The notes under the pieces were generated by a model. That model saw only the letters and a program-made list of their open reading frames with translations. It ran no database searches and was not told where the DNA came from. This document shows positions 61,985-64,000 of a DNA stretch of 64,000 nt, one piece after another. The stretch comes from Legionella drancourtii LLAP12 (lineage in GTDB: Bacteria; Pseudomonadota; Gammaproteobacteria; Legionellales; Legionellaceae). How positions within the stretch are numbered: the first letter of the stretch is position 1; every line of letters begins with the position of its first letter. A program made the position numbers and the translations under genes. The stretch lies in the NCBI RefSeq assembly GCF_000162755.2, contig NZ_JH413808.1:53835-117834 (forward strand). Direction: 5' to 3'.

Positions 61985-63842
61985 ACTTACACATACGGAA
62001 GAATCTTTAGCCGAATTCTGGTCCGAAATAGCCAATCAAACCATCCATTGGCTACGCCCTTGGGACAGTGTACTGCAAGGTGATTTAAAACACGGCAATG
62101 TAACCTGGTTCAAAGGAGGGCAACTCAATGTCAGTGTGAATTGCTTAGACCGACATTTACCCCAAAGAGCAAATAAGACAGCCATTATCTGGGAAGGTGA
62201 TGATCCCAACCAACATACAACCCTGACCTATGGCGAATTACACGCTGAAGTATGTCGCATGAGTAATGTACTGAAGGCGTTAAAGGTCAAAAAAGGCGAT
62301 AAGGTCGCCATTTATTTGCCAATGATCCCAGAAGCGGCGATTGCCATGCTTGCCTGTGCACGCATTGGTGCGGTTCACACCGTTATCTTTGCCGGTTTTT
62401 CAGCGCATGCATTAAAACAACGTTTACTCGCTGCTGATAGTGCTTGTCTTATCACCACTGACAGTTTTTATCGTGGGGGCAAGATAGTTCAGTTAAAAGA
62501 ACATGCTGATGAGGCTTGCACGAATTTAACCCTACCCCGACTTGTTATAAAAACTACCGGTGCCCCTGTAGCTTTTAATAAAAATACCGATCATTGGTGG
62601 CATGAATTAAAAACCCAGGTAAGCGCTCACTGCGATCCCGAACCAATGGATGCCGAGGATCCCTTGTTTATTCTGTATACTTCAGGCAGCACTGGCCAAC
62701 CCAAAGGTGTGGTGCATACCACGGGTGGCTATCTAGTCCAAGCCGCCTATACACACCAGCTTATATTTGCCTGTAAAGAAGATGAAGTATTTTGGTGTAC
62801 CGCCGATATTGGCTGGATCACTGGCCACAGTTATGTAGTTTATGGACCACTGTGCAATGGGGTCACCACGTTAATTTATGAAGGAATCCCCACCTGGCCT
62901 GATGCTGCACGAAACTGGAAAATTATTGATAAACATCAAGTCAATGTATTTTATACCGCCCCCACCGCCATACGAGCCTTAATGCGTTGTGGCAATGAAT
63001 GGCTCGATTCAAGCACAAGAAGCTCCTTGCGCTTATTGGGCTCTGTGGGTGAACCGATTAATCCTGAAGCCTGGCAATGGTATTATCACCAAGTAGGTCA
63101 AGACCGATGTCCAATTGTCGATACATGGTGGCAAACAGAAACCGGTTCCATAATGATAAGCCCTCGTGCCAATGAATCCGCCAATAAACCCGGTGCCGCA
63201 AAACAGGCTATACCGGGTATTGTTCCCGTATTATTAGATGCAGAAGGTAACGAAATACAGCATGAAGGTGAAGGTTTTTTAGCCATAAAATACCCCTGGC
63301 CATCAATGGCACGCACTATAGCAGGGGATCATCAGCGCTATTGCCTTACTTATTTACACAATGGTTATTACATTACTGGTGATGGTGCAAAACGCGATGC
63401 AGATGGCGATTATTGGATTACTGGCCGTGTCGATGATGTTATTAATGTATCCGGGCATCGCTTAGGTACCGCTGAGATTGAAAGTGCATTGGTTAGTCAT
63501 GTGGCTGTTGCTGAAGCTGCAGTGGTAGGGATACCTCATGATTTGAAGGGCCAAGGCATTTATGCTTATGTTATCTTAAAGGAAGATGTATCAATAACGG
63601 CGCAATTACAAGCCGAATTAATTGAGCAGGTAAAAACAGAAATCAGCCCGATCGCCAAACCAGATATCATTCATTTTACGAGTGAATTACCTAAAACACG
63701 CTCAGGAAAAATCATGCGCCGTATTTTGCGTAAAATTGCGGGTAAAGAAATACAAAGCCTTGAAGAGTTAGGCGATTTATCAACCTTAGCAAATCCACAG
63801 GTTGTCGAAGAGCTCATGAAGGATAGAAATAAGCACTCTTAA
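61971..63842 (+). CDS. acs: Acetyl-CoA synthetase (AMP-forming)
   Basis: 623 residues. ATP loop LFILYTSGSTGQPKGVVHTT (about 230), DTWWQTETGSIM, hinge GRVDDVINVSGHRLGTAEIE and the C-terminal catalytic/acetylated Lys in PKTRSGKIMRR. It joins acetate to CoA by way of acetyl-AMP. With mmsAB it could also act on propionate, as related enzymes do; the pocket cannot be settled from these motifs. Starts within mmsB. Confidence 0.88.
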   Translation: MTHPKLTHTEESLAEFWSEIANQTIHWLRPWDSVLQGDLKHGNVTWFKGGQLNVSVNCLDRHLPQRANKTAIIWEGDDPNQHTTLTYGELHAEVCRMSNVLKALKVKKGDKVAIYLPMIPEAAIAMLACARIGAVHTVIFAGFSAHALKQRLLAADSACLITTDSFYRGGKIVQLKEHADEACTNLTLPRLVIKTTGAPVAFNKNTDHWWHELKTQVSAHCDPEPMDAEDPLFILYTSGSTGQPKGVVHTTGGYLVQAAYTHQLIFACKEDEVFWCTADIGWITGHSYVVYGPLCNGVTTLIYEGIPTWPDAARNWKIIDKHQVNVFYTAPTAIRALMRCGNEWLDSSTRSSLRLLGSVGEPINPEAWQWYYHQVGQDRCPIVDTWWQTETGSIMISPRANESANKPGAAKQAIPGIVPVLLDAEGNEIQHEGEGFLAIKYPWPSMARTIAGDHQRYCLTYLHNGYYITGDGAKRDADGDYWITGRVDDVINVSGHRLGTAEIESALVSHVAVAEAAVVGIPHDLKGQGIYAYVILKEDVSITAQLQAELIEQVKTEISPIAKPDIIHFTSELPKTRSGKIMRRILRKIAGKEIQSLEELGDLSTLANPQVVEELMKDRNKHS

Positions 63843-63866
63843 TTAGTATAAATCAGCCTTTCTAGC

Positions 63867-63899
63867 GTGCAAAAGCTACTGGAAAAATAGCTTTTGCAC
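63867..63899. terminator. Hairpin after acs
   Basis: GTGCAAAAGCTA and TAGCTTTTGCAC pair perfectly over a 9-base loop, 25 bp past the acs stop. No T run follows. A terminator or mRNA end structure is likely. The last 100 bp of the window show no gene. Confidence 0.6.
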
Positions 63900-64000
63900 A
63901 CGGACATATTGAAGAACAGCTGGGAAAAATTGCACGCTTTAGTAGACAAAAAATGAATTCAATTTTCATCCTCTAATATGATGAGCCCAATGCAAGCCAT

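Noticed and set aside
1-64000. CRISPR arrays, rRNA and tRNA genes
   Set aside because: No spaced direct repeats of CRISPR type were seen, and no RNA gene other than tmRNA was recognised; the left ssrA copy is only a 31-bp fragment.

Overview
The window is from a gammaproteobacterium of the genus Legionella. The evidence is gene content: an IcmC/DotE-type Dot/Icm component, a ProQ/FinO-domain protein matching RocC, an lvrA-lvrB-csrA-like module in front of a trb cluster, several long proteins of Legionella type, and AT-rich DNA. The species cannot be fixed from the sequence alone. The layout resembles, from memory, the trb/tra genomic islands described in L. pneumophila Corby, one of which sits in the tmRNA gene.

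Region 1 (1-2480) is the right end of an island that runs off the left edge. It holds a CHC2-type primase fragment, an AlpA regulator, an unknown gene and a P4-type integrase, all on the minus strand. Region 2 (2481-44521) is an integrative and conjugative element (ICE) of about 42 kb, bounded by identical 31-bp copies of the 3' end of the tmRNA gene. So two islands lie in tandem at ssrA. From left to right the ICE carries hipBA; a lambda-type integrase with excisionase and an S24-type repressor; cargo (7-22 kb); the lvr regulatory module (20.9-23.2 kb); a full IncP-like mating-pair apparatus trbB-trbL with traG and traF (23.2-35.5 kb); an ArdC/Toprim protein; and a relaxosome block traI-traJ-oriT-traK-traL-traM (37.9-42.0 kb). 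It ends with a cargo gene split by an ISL3-family insertion sequence. The oriT closely resembles RP4 oriT, including the nic region.

The cargo is the most novel part. A methyltransferase, an unknown protein and a queuosine-precursor-type transporter form a minus-strand operon. The upstream region of that operon carries the same palindromic operator found twice before the element's repressor gene. Next come a 2-oxoglutarate/Fe(II) oxygenase, a membrane protein and an ATP-grasp ligase. Then follows a protein of about 2,060 residues with a kinase-like N-terminus, three serine beta-lactamase-fold (PF00144) domains and TPR-like linkers, next to an extra IcmC/DotE-like gene. Both S24-type repressors in the ICE seem to lack the residues needed for self-cleavage.

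Region 3 (44493-64000) is core chromosome. It holds the tmRNA gene, oligopeptidase A, a membrane protein of unknown function, a glycolytic operon tkt-gap-pgk-pyk, a 147-bp long-hairpin repeat, rocC, a small membrane protein, dapB, an 812-residue unknown protein, and an mmsA-mmsB-acs operon for valine/branched-chain breakdown. Strong hairpins mark most operon ends here.
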